A DNA stretch of 57,314 nt from Thermoplasmata archaeon (GCA_022750115.1 JAKIWI010000004.1:195108-252421); one strand, 5' to 3'; positions 26,261 through 35,894 are shown, counted from the first letter of the stretch. Notes: generated by a model from the sequence alone, not told the origin. Numbers and translations: made by a program.

Positions 26261-26315
26261 GGGACCCTCCCCCGCCGACAGGGATTTACAACGGCGGGTC
26301 GCTCGGGAGCGCTCG

Positions 26316-27068
26316 ATGCCAACGGTCGAAGAGGTCGCCGCCGCGCTCGGGAACGACGGCTCGGAGGAGTACCGGCGCGCGGTCGAGGTCCTCGGGAAGG
26401 TCGGTCTCACCGTCTACGAGGCGCGGGCGTACATCGCCCTGGTCGGCCGCGGCGTCGGGGACGCGAGCGCGCTCGCGCTGACCGCTCGCATCCCGCGCAC
26501 CTCCGCCTACAAGGTCCTTGAGTCGCTCGCCGAGAAGGGGTACGCCACACCGGGCGGCGGAAAGCCGATCCTGTTCCGGCCGACCCCGCCGCTCGAGGCC
26601 GCCGAGTCCCTGAAGGCCTCGATCGCCGAGGTGTTCGACAAGCTCGAGGCGCTGCATCGCGCCGTCGCCGAGCACGGCGAGCCGCAGCTCGTCTACCTGT
26701 TGTCGGGTCGCGAGCGGGTCACCGGCAAGATCTCCGAGCTCCTCGACCAGTCGACGTCGGCGTTCATCCTCACGACCCCGCAGCTCGCCGACCTCCGCGA
26801 CGAGCTCGGCAAGAAGGTCCTCTCGGCGGTCAAGCGCGGCGTCAAGGTGACGTTCGTGACCGCGGCGCACCAGAAGGTCCCGGAGGGCGTCCAGTACGTA
26901 TCGCGCGAGAACCTGATCGCGACGGAGGTGCTCGCCGACGGGCAGCATGCCCTGCTCGCCGCCCCCGGGCTCGACGCCTGCGGCTTCACCGACAACCCGA
27001 TCCTGACGGCGCACCTCAAGCAGTTCCTTGAGGTCATCCTCGCCCCGGTCGGCGAACCGTCCTCGTAG
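26316..27068 (+). CDS. TrmB-family transcriptional regulator
   Basis: 250 residues. The N-terminal winged helix has the TrmB wording: GLTVYEARAYIALVGRGVGD, ARIPRTSAYKVLESLAEKGY and PILFRPTPPLEAAESLKASI. The C-terminal half (FILTTPQLADLRDELGKKVL, VTFVTAAHQ) fits the PLD-like effector domain that follows in this family, although TrmB members respond to varied ligands. ATG 26316 is 29 bases after GATTTACAA, so leaderless. A Taw2-type gene follows by 19 bases and is probably cotranscribed. Confidence 0.85.
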   Translation: MPTVEEVAAALGNDGSEEYRRAVEVLGKVGLTVYEARAYIALVGRGVGDASALALTARIPRTSAYKVLESLAEKGYATPGGGKPILFRPTPPLEAAESLKASIAEVFDKLEALHRAVAEHGEPQLVYLLSGRERVTGKISELLDQSTSAFILTTPQLADLRDELGKKVLSAVKRGVKVTFVTAAHQKVPEGVQYVSRENLIATEVLADGQHALLAAPGLDACGFTDNPILTAHLKQFLEVILAPVGEPSS

Positions 27069-27087
27069 CACCCCATCGACGGCCCCG

Positions 27088-27945
27088 ATGGTTCGTGAGC
27101 GCGGAAGCCCGGTCGAGCGCGCGCGCCGACGGGTGCGGGCGCAGCACGGCGAGGGGGTCGCCGAGGCGCTCCCCGACGGATTTCAGCGGGTCGGCAGCGT
27201 CGTGGTCCTTCGACTTCCGGAGCGGCTACGGCCGGCGTTCCCGGCGATCGGGAAGGCCTACCGGGACGAGCTCGGGGCGAGCGCGGTGCTCCGGCATCGA
27301 GGTCCGGCCTCGGGGGAGCGACGCCTGCCGTCGCTCGAGTTCATCTCCCGCGGAGCGACGGAGACCGAGGTCCGGGAGCATGGGGTCCGATTCCAACTCG
27401 ATGTCGCTCGCGTGATGTTCAGTCGCGGGAACGAGATCGAGCGGGCCCGGGCCGGCCGACTGACGCGTCCGGGCGAGACCGTCCTGGACCTGTTCGCCGG
27501 GATCGGCTACTTCGTCCTGCCCGCCCTCGTCGTCGGGCGAGCGGCGCGCGCCTACGCCGTCGAGGAGAACCCGGATTCCTACCGGTACCTGGTCGCAAAC
27601 CTCGCGCTCAACGGCGTCGAGGACCGGGCCGACGCGCTGTTGGGCGACAACCGAACCGTTCCGCTTCCTCCGCGCTCGGCCGACCGGGTGTTCCTCGGCT
27701 TGCTTCCGAGCGCGGTCCCGTGGATCCCGCGCGCGATGTCGCTCGCGAAGCCCGGCGCCACGCTCCACGTCCATCTGGTCGTCGACGCGAACGGCGACCT
27801 CGCCTCCGGCGAGCAGCAGGTGGCGCGTGCCGTCGACTCCGCCGGGGGCGCGCTCGAACGCTCGAGCGCGCGGCGCGTGAAGGCGTACGGACCGGGTCGG
27901 TCGCACGTCGTGGTCGACGCGACCGTCACGCCGCCCGCGGCGTGA
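27088..27945 (+). CDS. taw2: Class I SAM-dependent tRNA-modifying enzyme, Taw2/Trm5 family
   Basis: 285 residues. The fold is read from FQLDVARVMFSRGNEIERAR and the SAM motif VLDLFAGIGYFVLPALVVG, followed by YAVEENPDSYRYLVANLALN. The GYF wording after DLFAGI resembles Taw2 (Tyw2-like aminocarboxypropyl transfer to 4-demethylwyosine at tRNA-Phe position 37) rather than Trm5, which has GPF. The NPP[Y/H]-type motif is absent at the expected spot (LGLLPSAV), again as in Taw2. ATG 27088 follows the regulator by 19 bases. The last 20 bases overlap the convergent aminotransferase. Confidence 0.8.
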   Translation: MVRERGSPVERARRRVRAQHGEGVAEALPDGFQRVGSVVVLRLPERLRPAFPAIGKAYRDELGASAVLRHRGPASGERRLPSLEFISRGATETEVREHGVRFQLDVARVMFSRGNEIERARAGRLTRPGETVLDLFAGIGYFVLPALVVGRAARAYAVEENPDSYRYLVANLALNGVEDRADALLGDNRTVPLPPRSADRVFLGLLPSAVPWIPRAMSLAKPGATLHVHLVVDANGDLASGEQQVARAVDSAGGALERSSARRVKAYGPGRSHVVVDATVTPPAA

Positions 27946-29056
27946 CCGCGCCGGCGCGGAGCCGGTCGACGGCCGCCGGGAACGCGGCGGCGAACTTCGC
28001 CACCTGTTCGGGCGGATTGGAGAACGAGGCACGCACGAACCGTCCGCCGAACTTCGGGGAGAGGTAGTTGCCGGCGCGGACGAAGACGCCGTCGTCTTTC
28101 AGGAGCGTCTCCTGGAGCCGCTCGGGTGCGATGCCGGTCGCGGAGATGTCGATCGCGAACATGTTCGCTTGCGACGGGTAGACCGGGAGGAAAGTGCCCG
28201 GGGTCGACTCGACCGCGGCCCGGATCGTCGCCTGGTTGTGACGCGTCGTTGTCCGGACCGACTCGATCCAGGTGGACTTGCTCCGGAGGTCGGCGAGCGC
28301 GGCGACCTGCGCGAGGATGTTCACGCCCAGATCGTTCGTGTTGAACCGTCCGACCGCCTTCGTGACGTCGGCTGGGGCGGCGAGACCCCCGAGCCGCAGC
28401 CCGGCGAGGCCGCAGTTCTTCGACACGGACCACACCGTGAGGGTGCGGTCCGGATGGAACGGGTAGGCGAGGGTGTGCCGGTCCGCGAAGTCCCGGTAGG
28501 TGATGTCGTTTAGCAGCCACAGCCCGTGGTCCTTTGCGACCTCGGCGATGGCCCGAACCTCCTCGGGCGGATACCCCGATCCGAGCGGGTTGAGCGGGTC
28601 GATCAGGAGGATCATCTTCGTGCGCGGACCGATCGCCTCGCGGATCCGGTCCGCCGTCAGCCGGTACGGGGGTGCATAGATCTCGAGCGGGACCGGGCGC
28701 GCTCCCGAGAGCTCGATGAATTTGTGGATGATGAGGTAGCTCGGGTCGCTCGCGATGACCTCGTCGCCCGGAGCGAGGAGAGCGCGCGCCAGCATGTAGA
28801 GCGCCTCGGTCCCCCCGGCGCTCACGATGCAGCCAAGGTCCGCGGGCAGGCCCAGGTCGGCAAGGACGAGGGTCTTCAGCTCCGCGAGGCCGGGCGCGTA
28901 CGGATACCCCTCGTATCGCCGCTCCTCGAGGGCTTCCCGCACGGCCGTCGTCGCCGGTCCCGGGGGAACGAGATGGTTCGTGTTCTGGCTCATCCAGACG
29001 ATCTCGCGCCGTCGGGCGTGCGCGTAGACGAACGGGTCGAACGCCTCGGCGGGCAT
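27926..29056 (-). CDS. Class I/II PLP-dependent aminotransferase
   Basis: 376 residues of fold type I. It has VSAGGTEALYMLARALLAPG (phosphate-binding loop), DPSYLIIHKFIELSGARPVP, LIDPLNPLGSGYPPEE, NDITYRDFADRH (pyridine-binding Asp region) and the Schiff-base Lys in TVWSVSKNCGLAGLRLGG. The C-terminal arginine for the substrate carboxylate is likely in GRFVRASFSN. The amino donor or acceptor is not evident; aspartate or aromatic types are likely. ATG 29056 is 28 bases from a GCGTTATGG box, so leaderless. Confidence 0.88.
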   Translation of the reverse strand: MPAEAFDPFVYAHARRREIVWMSQNTNHLVPPGPATTAVREALEERRYEGYPYAPGLAELKTLVLADLGLPADLGCIVSAGGTEALYMLARALLAPGDEVIASDPSYLIIHKFIELSGARPVPLEIYAPPYRLTADRIREAIGPRTKMILLIDPLNPLGSGYPPEEVRAIAEVAKDHGLWLLNDITYRDFADRHTLAYPFHPDRTLTVWSVSKNCGLAGLRLGGLAAPADVTKAVGRFNTNDLGVNILAQVAALADLRSKSTWIESVRTTTRHNQATIRAAVESTPGTFLPVYPSQANMFAIDISATGIAPERLQETLLKDDGVFVRAGNYLSPKFGGRFVRASFSNPPEQVAKFAAAFPAAVDRLRAGAVTPRAA

Positions 29057-29157
29057 GGGTCGGTTTGGACCCCGCGCGGCCATAACGCCTGCTCCCGCCC
29101 GACCCGTCTCCCTGGGTCCGGCGCCGTCGTCCCTCTGCGGAAATCCAGGAGTTTCGA

Positions 29158-29940
29158 TCAGAGGGAACCGGAGGCTTCCGCCAGGTAGGTCGTCACGATC
29201 CCACTGGATTGCGGGATTGCGACCACCCGACCAAACCCGGCTCCCCGCATCCGGTCGATCATCTGCTGCCGCGGGGGAAGCGATCGAAGGGACTCGGGGA
29301 GATATCGATACGGTCCGGCCCTCCCGATCGCCGCGCCCAGCCACGGGACCACGGAATCGAAGTAGGCGTGGAACAGCCCCGCGACCAGCCGGCTCGGGGG
29401 CTCGGTGATCTCGAGCGTGAGGAGGGTCCCGCCGGGCCGGAGCACGCGTCGCAACTCGCGGAAGGCCGCGTCGAGGTTCGGCAGATTACGGACGACGAAG
29501 GCCGAGACGGCGACGTCGAACGTCGCCGGCGCGAACGGGAGGCCGCCCGCACTCGCTCGGACAAACCCGATGCGGGAGGAGGCGCGGCGCCCCCGGGTCC
29601 GTCGTGCCGCGGCGGCCAACATCGGTCCGGTGAAGTCCGCTCCGACGACCGAGGCCGCCGGGAACTCGCGCGCGAACTGCCGGGTGAGCTCGCCAGTCCC
29701 ACAGCCGATATCGAGGGCCCTGCGGACCTCGGGCTGCCCTCGACGGAATCGTTGCAGGGCCCAGAGCGCGCGGGGCCTCCACAAGAGGTCCTGGCCGAGC
29801 GAGGCGACGTGGTCGAACGTCTCGTAGCCGTCGGCGATCTCCGAGAACATCGCCCGCACCTCCCGATCGAACGTGCTCCCGGCCCGGTCGGGGTACGACG
29901 AGCCGTCGGGGGCGGTCCGGGGGGATGCCGGAGCGGACAC
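29158..29940 (-). CDS. ubiE: UbiE/MenG-family quinone C-methyltransferase
   Basis: 260 residues. Family features: MFSEIADGYETFDHVASLGQ, WRPRALWALQRF, the SAM motif ALDIGCGTGELTRQFARE, VVGADFTGPMLAAA, and the post-motif VVRNLPNLDAAFRELRRVLR then GGTLLTLEITEP. It would C-methylate demethylmenaquinone or a related intermediate, consistent with the UbiA and UbiD genes. It starts at GTG 29940, 21 bases after the STAND ATPase gene, so it appears to be the third gene of that operon. Confidence 0.88.
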   Translation of the reverse strand: MSAPASPRTAPDGSSYPDRAGSTFDREVRAMFSEIADGYETFDHVASLGQDLLWRPRALWALQRFRRGQPEVRRALDIGCGTGELTRQFAREFPAASVVGADFTGPMLAAAARRTRGRRASSRIGFVRASAGGLPFAPATFDVAVSAFVVRNLPNLDAAFRELRRVLRPGGTLLTLEITEPPSRLVAGLFHAYFDSVVPWLGAAIGRAGPYRYLPESLRSLPPRQQMIDRMRGAGFGRVVAIPQSSGIVTTYLAEASGSL

Positions 29941-29961
29941 GAATCGAGAGCCCCGCGGTCC

Positions 29962-32400
29962 CTACGCCGCTTTGGGGAGGGCCCGGAGCCGCTGCTCGGT
30001 CTCCTCGAGGCGCCCTGCGAGGTCGCCGCGCATCCGCAGCAGTCCCGCCTCGCGGGCGCCGTCGAGCCACGTGCGGGCGGACGGGGCGTCGCCGCGGGAC
30101 ACGGCGAGCCCGCCGAGCCGAAGTTGCATCTCGGCGATCTCCGGTTCCAGCCCGAGCTCGCGCGCGGACGCGAGCGCCGAGTCGTAGGACGCCTGCGCGT
30201 CCTCGAACCTCTGCTCGACCTCCGCGATCATCCCGCGCGCCATCGTGGCCTGCTGGTCGGCGAGCTGGTCCCCCAGCGGGGCGAGTTGGACGACGGCGCG
30301 GTCGAGGGAGCGCCGCGCGGCCTCGACGTTCTTCAGCTCCGCCTGGAACTGGGCCATGTTGAGGTGGCAGTAGCCGATCCACATCCGCGAGCGGCCGCGC
30401 TCGGCGGCCTCGATCGCCTCGGCGAGGTCGCGCACCGCCTCGTCCATGCGGCCGCTGTTGTGGGCGAGCAGCGCACGATTCATGAGAACCCGCGCCCGAG
30501 CCGAGTGGTCGCGCGTCTGGGCGAACATCGCGGCGGCCCGGTCGTACAGCTCCGTCGCCTCCGCGACGCGCTCGGCCCCGCGTCCGACGAGCGTGTTCGC
30601 GAGGTCGATCAGGGCGTGGCCGCGCTCGCTCGCCGAACCGGCCCCCTCGGCGAGACGGATCGCTTCACGGTGGTGGCCCTCGGCCGCGTCCAGGTCGCCG
30701 AGTCGCCAGCAGTCGACGCCGAGCACCCGATGCGCCACCAGGAGACCGCGTTCGCTGCGGCGCTGCTCCATCGCGTGGAACGCTTCGGTCGCGAGCTCGC
30801 GCGACGCCCCGTACCGGCCGAGGTCGTAGAGGGTCCGGGCAAGGCCCAGCAGGGCGAGTCCGAGCTCTCGCTCGAGGGTCGGCTCGGCCCGCGCGCGCGC
30901 CACCGCGTCGAGGAGGACCTCCTCCGAACGTCGAAAGTCGCCGAGCTCGTTGAGGACGCCCCCCAGCTCGATCAGGAGCCGAAGTTCGGCGCCGGTGTCG
31001 CGGGGAACGAGGCGTCGCGAGGACTCGAGAGCCCGTTCGAGGTGGACGACCGCCGACTCGAAGGCGAACGACGCCGCCGCGAGGTCCGCGGCGCGCCGGT
31101 TGTACTCGACCGAGCGGGAATCGTCACGGCCCAGGTAGGACTGGCGTGCGAGCTCGAACGTCGCCGCCGGGCCGTCGGCCCGCTCCTCGATCGCCACCGC
31201 GGCCTTCCGGTGGAGGATCCTTCGGCGAGTTTCCGTCAGCTCCGCGTAGATGTCGGCGCGGGAGCGCTCGCTGACGAACTCGTAGACTTCGCCGCCCTTC
31301 TCCCGGAGGATGCCGCCGTGGACGAGGCGGTCGAGGCTCTCGGAGAGGCGCTCCTCCTCCTGGCCCGACGCACGGATCAGCGTGGGAAAATCGAATTCCT
31401 TGCCGAGCACCGCGGCGTAGACGAGCACCCGGCTGTCGGATTCGGCGAGGTCGTGGATCCGACTCCGGAGGACCTCCTCGAAGTCGGTGCCCGCGCGCTC
31501 GTTCGAGCTCGCGCTCGTCCCGACGCCGAGCGAGCCGCGCACGAGGTGCTCGACGAACAACGGATTCCCCTCCGTCTGGGTGAACCACCGCATCACGGCG
31601 TCGCGGCCGGGTTCGCGCCCGTTCAGGAGCCAGCGCACGAACTCCGCGACGTCGGGCTCGGCCATGGCGCGCAACGAGATGCGAGTCGTCTCGGGCGCGT
31701 CGACCAACCGCTCGAGCTGCGACTGGCTGCGGGCGGGAGCGCTCGCGAGCGGGACCGTCGTGCCGACGATCGCGACGCGCCGCTCGCGCGCAGCCTGCGC
31801 GAACTCGACGAGGAATTCGAGCGACGGGTCGTCGGCGAACGCGAGGTCGTCGAGACCGATGAGGAGGGGTCGGCTCTCGGAGAGTTGGAGCAGGAAATCG
31901 GTGAGTTGGCCGGCGAGCGCCGCGCGGTTGGCCTGCACCCGCTCGACGGGATTCTCGAGCCGGCTCAGCAGTCGGTCCGCCTCCTCCGCTTCGCGGGTGA
32001 TCTCCGGCGTCGCATGGGGGCTGGTCCGCGCCGCCGCCGACGGACTCTCGAACGGAGCGAGGAACATCGGCAGGACCGGACTGTCCCCGCTCCCCTCCTC
32101 TTCGCCGTCCCGGCGGTCGAGCTCGCGCGCCGACCGCAGCACATCCCCGAGCAACGCGAACGGCTGGGGGAGGTCCGTGGGGAGCGCGCGCCCGTGGACG
32201 ACGCCGAAGCCGCCCGCCCGGGCGGTCCTCTCCAGCTGTCGGAGGACAATGCTCTTGCCGACACCCCCGTCGGCGACGAGGACGGTGAGTCCGCCGGAGC
32301 CGTCACGCGCGGCGTGCAGCCGACGGACGAGGGCTTCGACCGTGTCGGTCCGCCCGAAGACGGGACCCGAAGGAGCGACCGCGGGCTGATCGGATGCCAC
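29962..32400 (-). CDS. STAND-type ATPase with winged helix and TPR array
   Basis: 812 residues: an N-terminal P-loop NTPase with Walker A VADGGVGKSIVL (about 43-54) and Walker B PLLIGLDDLAFAD (about 182), a winged-helix region (LVYAAVLGKEFDFPTLIRAS), and from about 400 a long array of TPR-like helical repeats. This is the AAA/STAND layout of MalT/AfsR-type signalling proteins; no output DNA-binding domain is seen at the C-terminus. GTG 32400 follows the previous gene by 9 bases with GGAAGGGG before it. It lies between the ATPase-less paralogue and the MenG gene in one apparent operon. Ligand and partner unknown. Confidence 0.82.
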   Translation of the reverse strand: MASDQPAVAPSGPVFGRTDTVEALVRRLHAARDGSGGLTVLVADGGVGKSIVLRQLERTARAGGFGVVHGRALPTDLPQPFALLGDVLRSARELDRRDGEEEGSGDSPVLPMFLAPFESPSAAARTSPHATPEITREAEEADRLLSRLENPVERVQANRAALAGQLTDFLLQLSESRPLLIGLDDLAFADDPSLEFLVEFAQAARERRVAIVGTTVPLASAPARSQSQLERLVDAPETTRISLRAMAEPDVAEFVRWLLNGREPGRDAVMRWFTQTEGNPLFVEHLVRGSLGVGTSASSNERAGTDFEEVLRSRIHDLAESDSRVLVYAAVLGKEFDFPTLIRASGQEEERLSESLDRLVHGGILREKGGEVYEFVSERSRADIYAELTETRRRILHRKAAVAIEERADGPAATFELARQSYLGRDDSRSVEYNRRAADLAAASFAFESAVVHLERALESSRRLVPRDTGAELRLLIELGGVLNELGDFRRSEEVLLDAVARARAEPTLERELGLALLGLARTLYDLGRYGASRELATEAFHAMEQRRSERGLLVAHRVLGVDCWRLGDLDAAEGHHREAIRLAEGAGSASERGHALIDLANTLVGRGAERVAEATELYDRAAAMFAQTRDHSARARVLMNRALLAHNSGRMDEAVRDLAEAIEAAERGRSRMWIGYCHLNMAQFQAELKNVEAARRSLDRAVVQLAPLGDQLADQQATMARGMIAEVEQRFEDAQASYDSALASARELGLEPEIAEMQLRLGGLAVSRGDAPSARTWLDGAREAGLLRMRGDLAGRLEETEQRLRALPKAA

Positions 32401-32409
32401 GACCCCTTC

Positions 32410-33996
32410 CTAGGGGGTCTGTCCGTTATTAGCGCTCTCCGACGCGGTGGGTCCGGGGTCGGCGGCCGCCAGTTGCCGGCCGAGTTCCTCGAACGCCTTC
32501 GCGAGGTTCGGCTTGAGTCCCGGTAGATCGCCGAGGCGAGCGAGCTCGTAGGCCGCCCGCGCCGCGGCGAAGTCGCGGGTCTTGAACTTCAGGCGCGCGA
32601 GGTGGAACTGGCTCTCGGCGGCCTCGGGGGCGAGCTCGAGGAGCAGCGCCCGCTGAGTCGCCTGCTGGAGCGACTGCTCGGCCTCCTCCCACTGCCCGCG
32701 TCGTTCGTGGATCAGGCCGGAGTTCATCGCCACCTGCTGGTGCCCGAGCGGGTCGTCGGCCCGCTCGAGAAGGCGCCCCGCTTGCTGGTTCTCCCACTCG
32801 GCGGCCTCGAGCTGCCCGAGGACGAGACGCATCTCGACGCCGGAGAACAGCGCCCAGCCGGCGAGCCGGAGTTCGTGGGCGCGCTCCGCGTACTCCCGGG
32901 CCCGGGACAGTTCCTCGAGGCCCGCGGCCGGGTCGGTCTCGCCGACGGTGATCCCCAGGTTGAGGTGACCGCGCGCGACCTCGACCCAGTCCCCGACCTC
33001 GACGAGGTGGTCGATCGCGCGCTCGTACCACTCGATGGCGTCGTCGCGCAGATTGGGGCCGAGCATGCTGAACGTGTTCCCGATGTCGATGCAGAGTCGG
33101 CCGAGCACTCGCTGGTCGCTCGACTGCTGGAGGAGGTCGAGCGCCTGCATCTCCTCCTCGAGCGCGTCGCGGTAGCGACCGGAGTGGAACTGGATCCTCC
33201 CGAGGATCCGGTGGACCGAGGCGACGCCGGCGAGATTGCCGAGGGCACTGAACATCTCGAGCGCCTGGCGAGCGCCCCGCGCGGCGACGGCGACCTCGCG
33301 GTTCTCGCGCGCGACCTCGGCGCGCGCGAGCAGGAGCTGCGCGCGGGTCTTGGACGGTCGCGGGCCGACGAGGTCGAGGCCCTCGCGGTAGAGCCGGTCC
33401 GCGGCCCGCGCGTCGCCCATCGAGTAGTAGACGTTCCCGAGCCGCTCGGCGAGGTCGGCCTCGGCGACCCGATGGTCCCCCTCGAGCGTCTTCAGGTCGA
33501 TGCGCGCGCGCTCGAGGTGATGCGCCGCCTCCTCCGGGTCGCCCGCGAGCTCAGCGAGGTCGGCCGCCCGCTGGTTGAACTTGTACGCCTTCTCCGGGAC
33601 CTTGCCGAGGAAGTAGTGGCGCCCGAGCTCGCTGACGACCTCCTCGGGAACCTCGGGGTACATCTGCTCGATCGCCTCGGCGATCTTCCGGTGGAGGACC
33701 CGAAGGCGGCTCGCGGTCAGCGTCTGGTAGATGCGCGCGCGCACCTCGTCGAGGGCGAACCCGAACCGGTCGCCGCCGGCGCGCTCGCGCAGCACCCCGA
33801 GATGGACGAGCCCCTCGACGCGTTCGGCGAGCGCCTCTTCGCCCTCGCCGATCGCGGCGACGAGCAGCGAGAAGTCGAACTCCCTTCCGATGGCGCTCGC
33901 GTAGGCGAGCGTACGACGCTGATCCGGGTCCAGCCGGTCGAGGACGCCGAACGGCGGGTTGTCCGCCACTTCGGCGCTCGGGCTCCCCGGGGACAT
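32410..33996 (-). CDS. ATPase-less paralogue: winged helix plus TPR array
   Basis: 528 residues. It starts (MSPGSPSAEVADNPPFGVLD) directly at the winged helix, LAYASAIGREFDFSLLVAAI, which matches LVYAAVLGKEFDFPTLIRAS of the next gene. It then has the same 'N-Q-R-A-A-D' helix (FNQRAADLAELAGDPEEAAH) and TPR repeats; there is no P-loop. ATG 33996 is supported by CCTTAAGCGC 30 bases upstream, so the short form is the intended product and not a truncated ORF. It may serve as an adaptor or sensor for the ATPase next door. First gene of the operon. Confidence 0.8.
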   Translation of the reverse strand: MSPGSPSAEVADNPPFGVLDRLDPDQRRTLAYASAIGREFDFSLLVAAIGEGEEALAERVEGLVHLGVLRERAGGDRFGFALDEVRARIYQTLTASRLRVLHRKIAEAIEQMYPEVPEEVVSELGRHYFLGKVPEKAYKFNQRAADLAELAGDPEEAAHHLERARIDLKTLEGDHRVAEADLAERLGNVYYSMGDARAADRLYREGLDLVGPRPSKTRAQLLLARAEVARENREVAVAARGARQALEMFSALGNLAGVASVHRILGRIQFHSGRYRDALEEEMQALDLLQQSSDQRVLGRLCIDIGNTFSMLGPNLRDDAIEWYERAIDHLVEVGDWVEVARGHLNLGITVGETDPAAGLEELSRAREYAERAHELRLAGWALFSGVEMRLVLGQLEAAEWENQQAGRLLERADDPLGHQQVAMNSGLIHERRGQWEEAEQSLQQATQRALLLELAPEAAESQFHLARLKFKTRDFAAARAAYELARLGDLPGLKPNLAKAFEELGRQLAAADPGPTASESANNGQTP

Positions 33997-34106
33997 GGCC
34001 CACCGAACTAGCGTGGCCCGGCGCTTAAGGGCGCTCGTTCGACCCACGCGCCCGCCGACCGACGGGGCGTAAGGGTTATGCGAACACCAAGGTCGAATCG
34101 CCTGCC

Positions 34107-34346
34107 ATGGCCGAGGAGCCGTCCATCCCGAAGGTGCCGCTCGCCCGGATGGTCACCTTCTGGGGGTTCGCGTCGCTCGTCGTCCTCGCCGCGGTGTTCT
34201 ACCTCTGGTGGGGTCTCAGCTTCGGTGTCTGGATCGACAACGGGGTGTACGCGGTGGTTGTGGTGCTCCTCGCGTTCGGCCTCGCCGGGATGTGGCTCGT
34301 CGCGCCGAACCCTCCCATCGCGCCGGCGTCCGAACAGACGCCGTAA
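34107..34346 (+). CDS. Small membrane protein with two helices
   Basis: 79 residues with two hydrophobic segments (ASLVVLAAVFYLWWGLSFGV and YAVVVVLLAFGLAGMWLV) and short soluble ends. ATG 34107 is 30 bases after GGGTTATGCG, so it has its own promoter. No family recognised. It ends 6 bases before the convergent proS stop. Confidence 0.65.
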   Translation: MAEEPSIPKVPLARMVTFWGFASLVVLAAVFYLWWGLSFGVWIDNGVYAVVVVLLAFGLAGMWLVAPNPPIAPASEQTP

Positions 34347-34352
34347 CGAACG

Positions 34353-35777
34353 TTAGAGCGGCTGACCGGCGAGCGCCCAGCGCGCTGGAGTCGATCCGCA
34401 GGCGATGCACGGGGCGGGTTCGCCCGCATCGATGGGCAGCCGTCCCTCCGGAACCCCGAGGAGCGCACCATCGATCGCGGTCTCGATCTCATGGCCGCAG
34501 GCTTCCAATCCGCACCACGAAATCACGCGGACCGTGGAGCTGTCCTTGAGCTCGGGCAACGAGCGTGCGACCGAAAACGAGGAGGCGAATGCGGCGTCGG
34601 CCTTCGCTCGGAGACGGCGGTCGAAATCCGCCAACGCGGCGACGATCGCCGTGTCGAGGTCGGTCGGCCCGAGCGAACGCTTTTCGCCCAGACGGTCGAC
34701 CGCCGTCACGGTGCCCGCTTCTGCTTCTCGGCGACCCACGTCGAGGCGGAGCGGGACCCCGTGGGTCTCCCAACGGTAGTACTTGGCGCCGGGACGCTCG
34801 TCGGAGTCGTCCACGTGAACCCGGAGTCCGTGGGAACGGAGGCGCTCGGCGAGGGCGTTCGCGTACGGGAGTACTCCCTCGCCTCCCGAGGCGGCGACGA
34901 TCGGAACCACGACGACCTGGTAGGGGGCAATGGCCGACGGGAAGGCCGCGCCTTTCGCGTCCCCATGCACCGCCACGATGGCGCCGACGAGCCGCTCGGA
35001 GAGCCCGAACGTCGTCTGGTGCACGTTGCGGGTGGTGCCGTCCGGCGCCTCGAAATGGATGCCGTACGGGCCGCTGAAGTTCTCGCGGTAGTGGTGGGTC
35101 GTCCCGATCTGGAGCGTGCGGGCGCCGCCGACCGGGATGTCGAGCGCGACGGAGTAGAACGCCCCGGGGAACTTGTCCCACTCCGGGCGTCGGATGGCCA
35201 CGAACGGCAGCGCGAACGCGTCCGCCATCTTCGCGAATGCCGACAGGTTCGATCGGACCCGCTCAGTGGCGGCCCCCTCGTCGGCCTGGCAGGTGTGCTC
35301 CTCGAAGAAGTGGATCTCCCGCACGCGGAGGAACGGACGGGTCGTCTTCGTCTCGTAGCGGAACGTGTTGACGATCTGGTAGACGTTCAGCGGCAGGTCG
35401 CGGTGCGACCGGATCCAGAGCGCGAACACCGGGTACATCGCGGTCTCGCTGGTCGGGCGGAGGACGAGCGGGATGTCGAGGTCGGTCGCGCCGCCCTTGG
35501 TCACCCAATAGACCTGCGCGTCGAACCCCTTGATGTGCTCCTTCTCTTTCTGGAACTCCGTCTGGGGGATCAGGGTCGGGAACTCGACCGGCTTCGAGCC
35601 CGTGCGCTCGATCTCGCGGATCATCACGGCATCGAGCTGGCGCCGCGCCTGGAACCCGTAGGGGGTCCAGACGTTCATCCCCTTCACGGGGTAGCGCTTG
35701 TCCGTGAGCTCGGCCGCCTCGACGACCTCGAGGTACCAGTCGATGAACTTGGAGGCCTTGTCCGGGAACGTCGCCAT
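34353..35777 (-). CDS. proS: Prolyl-tRNA synthetase, archaeal/eukaryotic type
   Basis: A class IIa synthetase of 474 residues. It has GMNVWTPYGFQARRQLDAVM, VEFPTLIPQTEFQKEKEHIK, the motif 2 region NTFRYETKTTRPFLRVREIH, TTHHYRENFSGPYGIHFE, the anticodon-binding domain (VVVVPIVAASGGEG) and a C-terminal zinc-binding domain with CGLEACG and CIACG. The length and C-terminal Zn domain identify the archaeal type, not the bacterial one with an editing insert. A CACTTATTGAG box lies about 32 bases upstream of ATG 35777. Transcribed alone. Confidence 0.95.
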   Translation of the reverse strand: MATFPDKASKFIDWYLEVVEAAELTDKRYPVKGMNVWTPYGFQARRQLDAVMIREIERTGSKPVEFPTLIPQTEFQKEKEHIKGFDAQVYWVTKGGATDLDIPLVLRPTSETAMYPVFALWIRSHRDLPLNVYQIVNTFRYETKTTRPFLRVREIHFFEEHTCQADEGAATERVRSNLSAFAKMADAFALPFVAIRRPEWDKFPGAFYSVALDIPVGGARTLQIGTTHHYRENFSGPYGIHFEAPDGTTRNVHQTTFGLSERLVGAIVAVHGDAKGAAFPSAIAPYQVVVVPIVAASGGEGVLPYANALAERLRSHGLRVHVDDSDERPGAKYYRWETHGVPLRLDVGRREAEAGTVTAVDRLGEKRSLGPTDLDTAIVAALADFDRRLRAKADAAFASSFSVARSLPELKDSSTVRVISWCGLEACGHEIETAIDGALLGVPEGRLPIDAGEPAPCIACGSTPARWALAGQPL

Positions 35778-35894
35778 CGTCTGGGTCGGCGAGGGGAGCC
35801 ACCCCTCAATAAGTGTCTAGGCCCCGCCGCAGCGCCCCTCTTTGGGCGACGGCGGGCGGCGCGAGCGAATGGCGCTTCGAGGAGCCCGGCGGCG

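Noticed and set aside
29209-32526. A very long plus-strand open frame of more than 1,100 codons opposite the STAND ATPase gene
   Set aside because: It mirrors the codon pattern of the true minus-strand gene, has Arg/Glu/Gly-rich composition and no domain; typical of antisense frames in GC-rich DNA. The same applies to 50166-53435 (+), 41066-43411 (+), 13741-15483 (-) and 34491-36695 (+).
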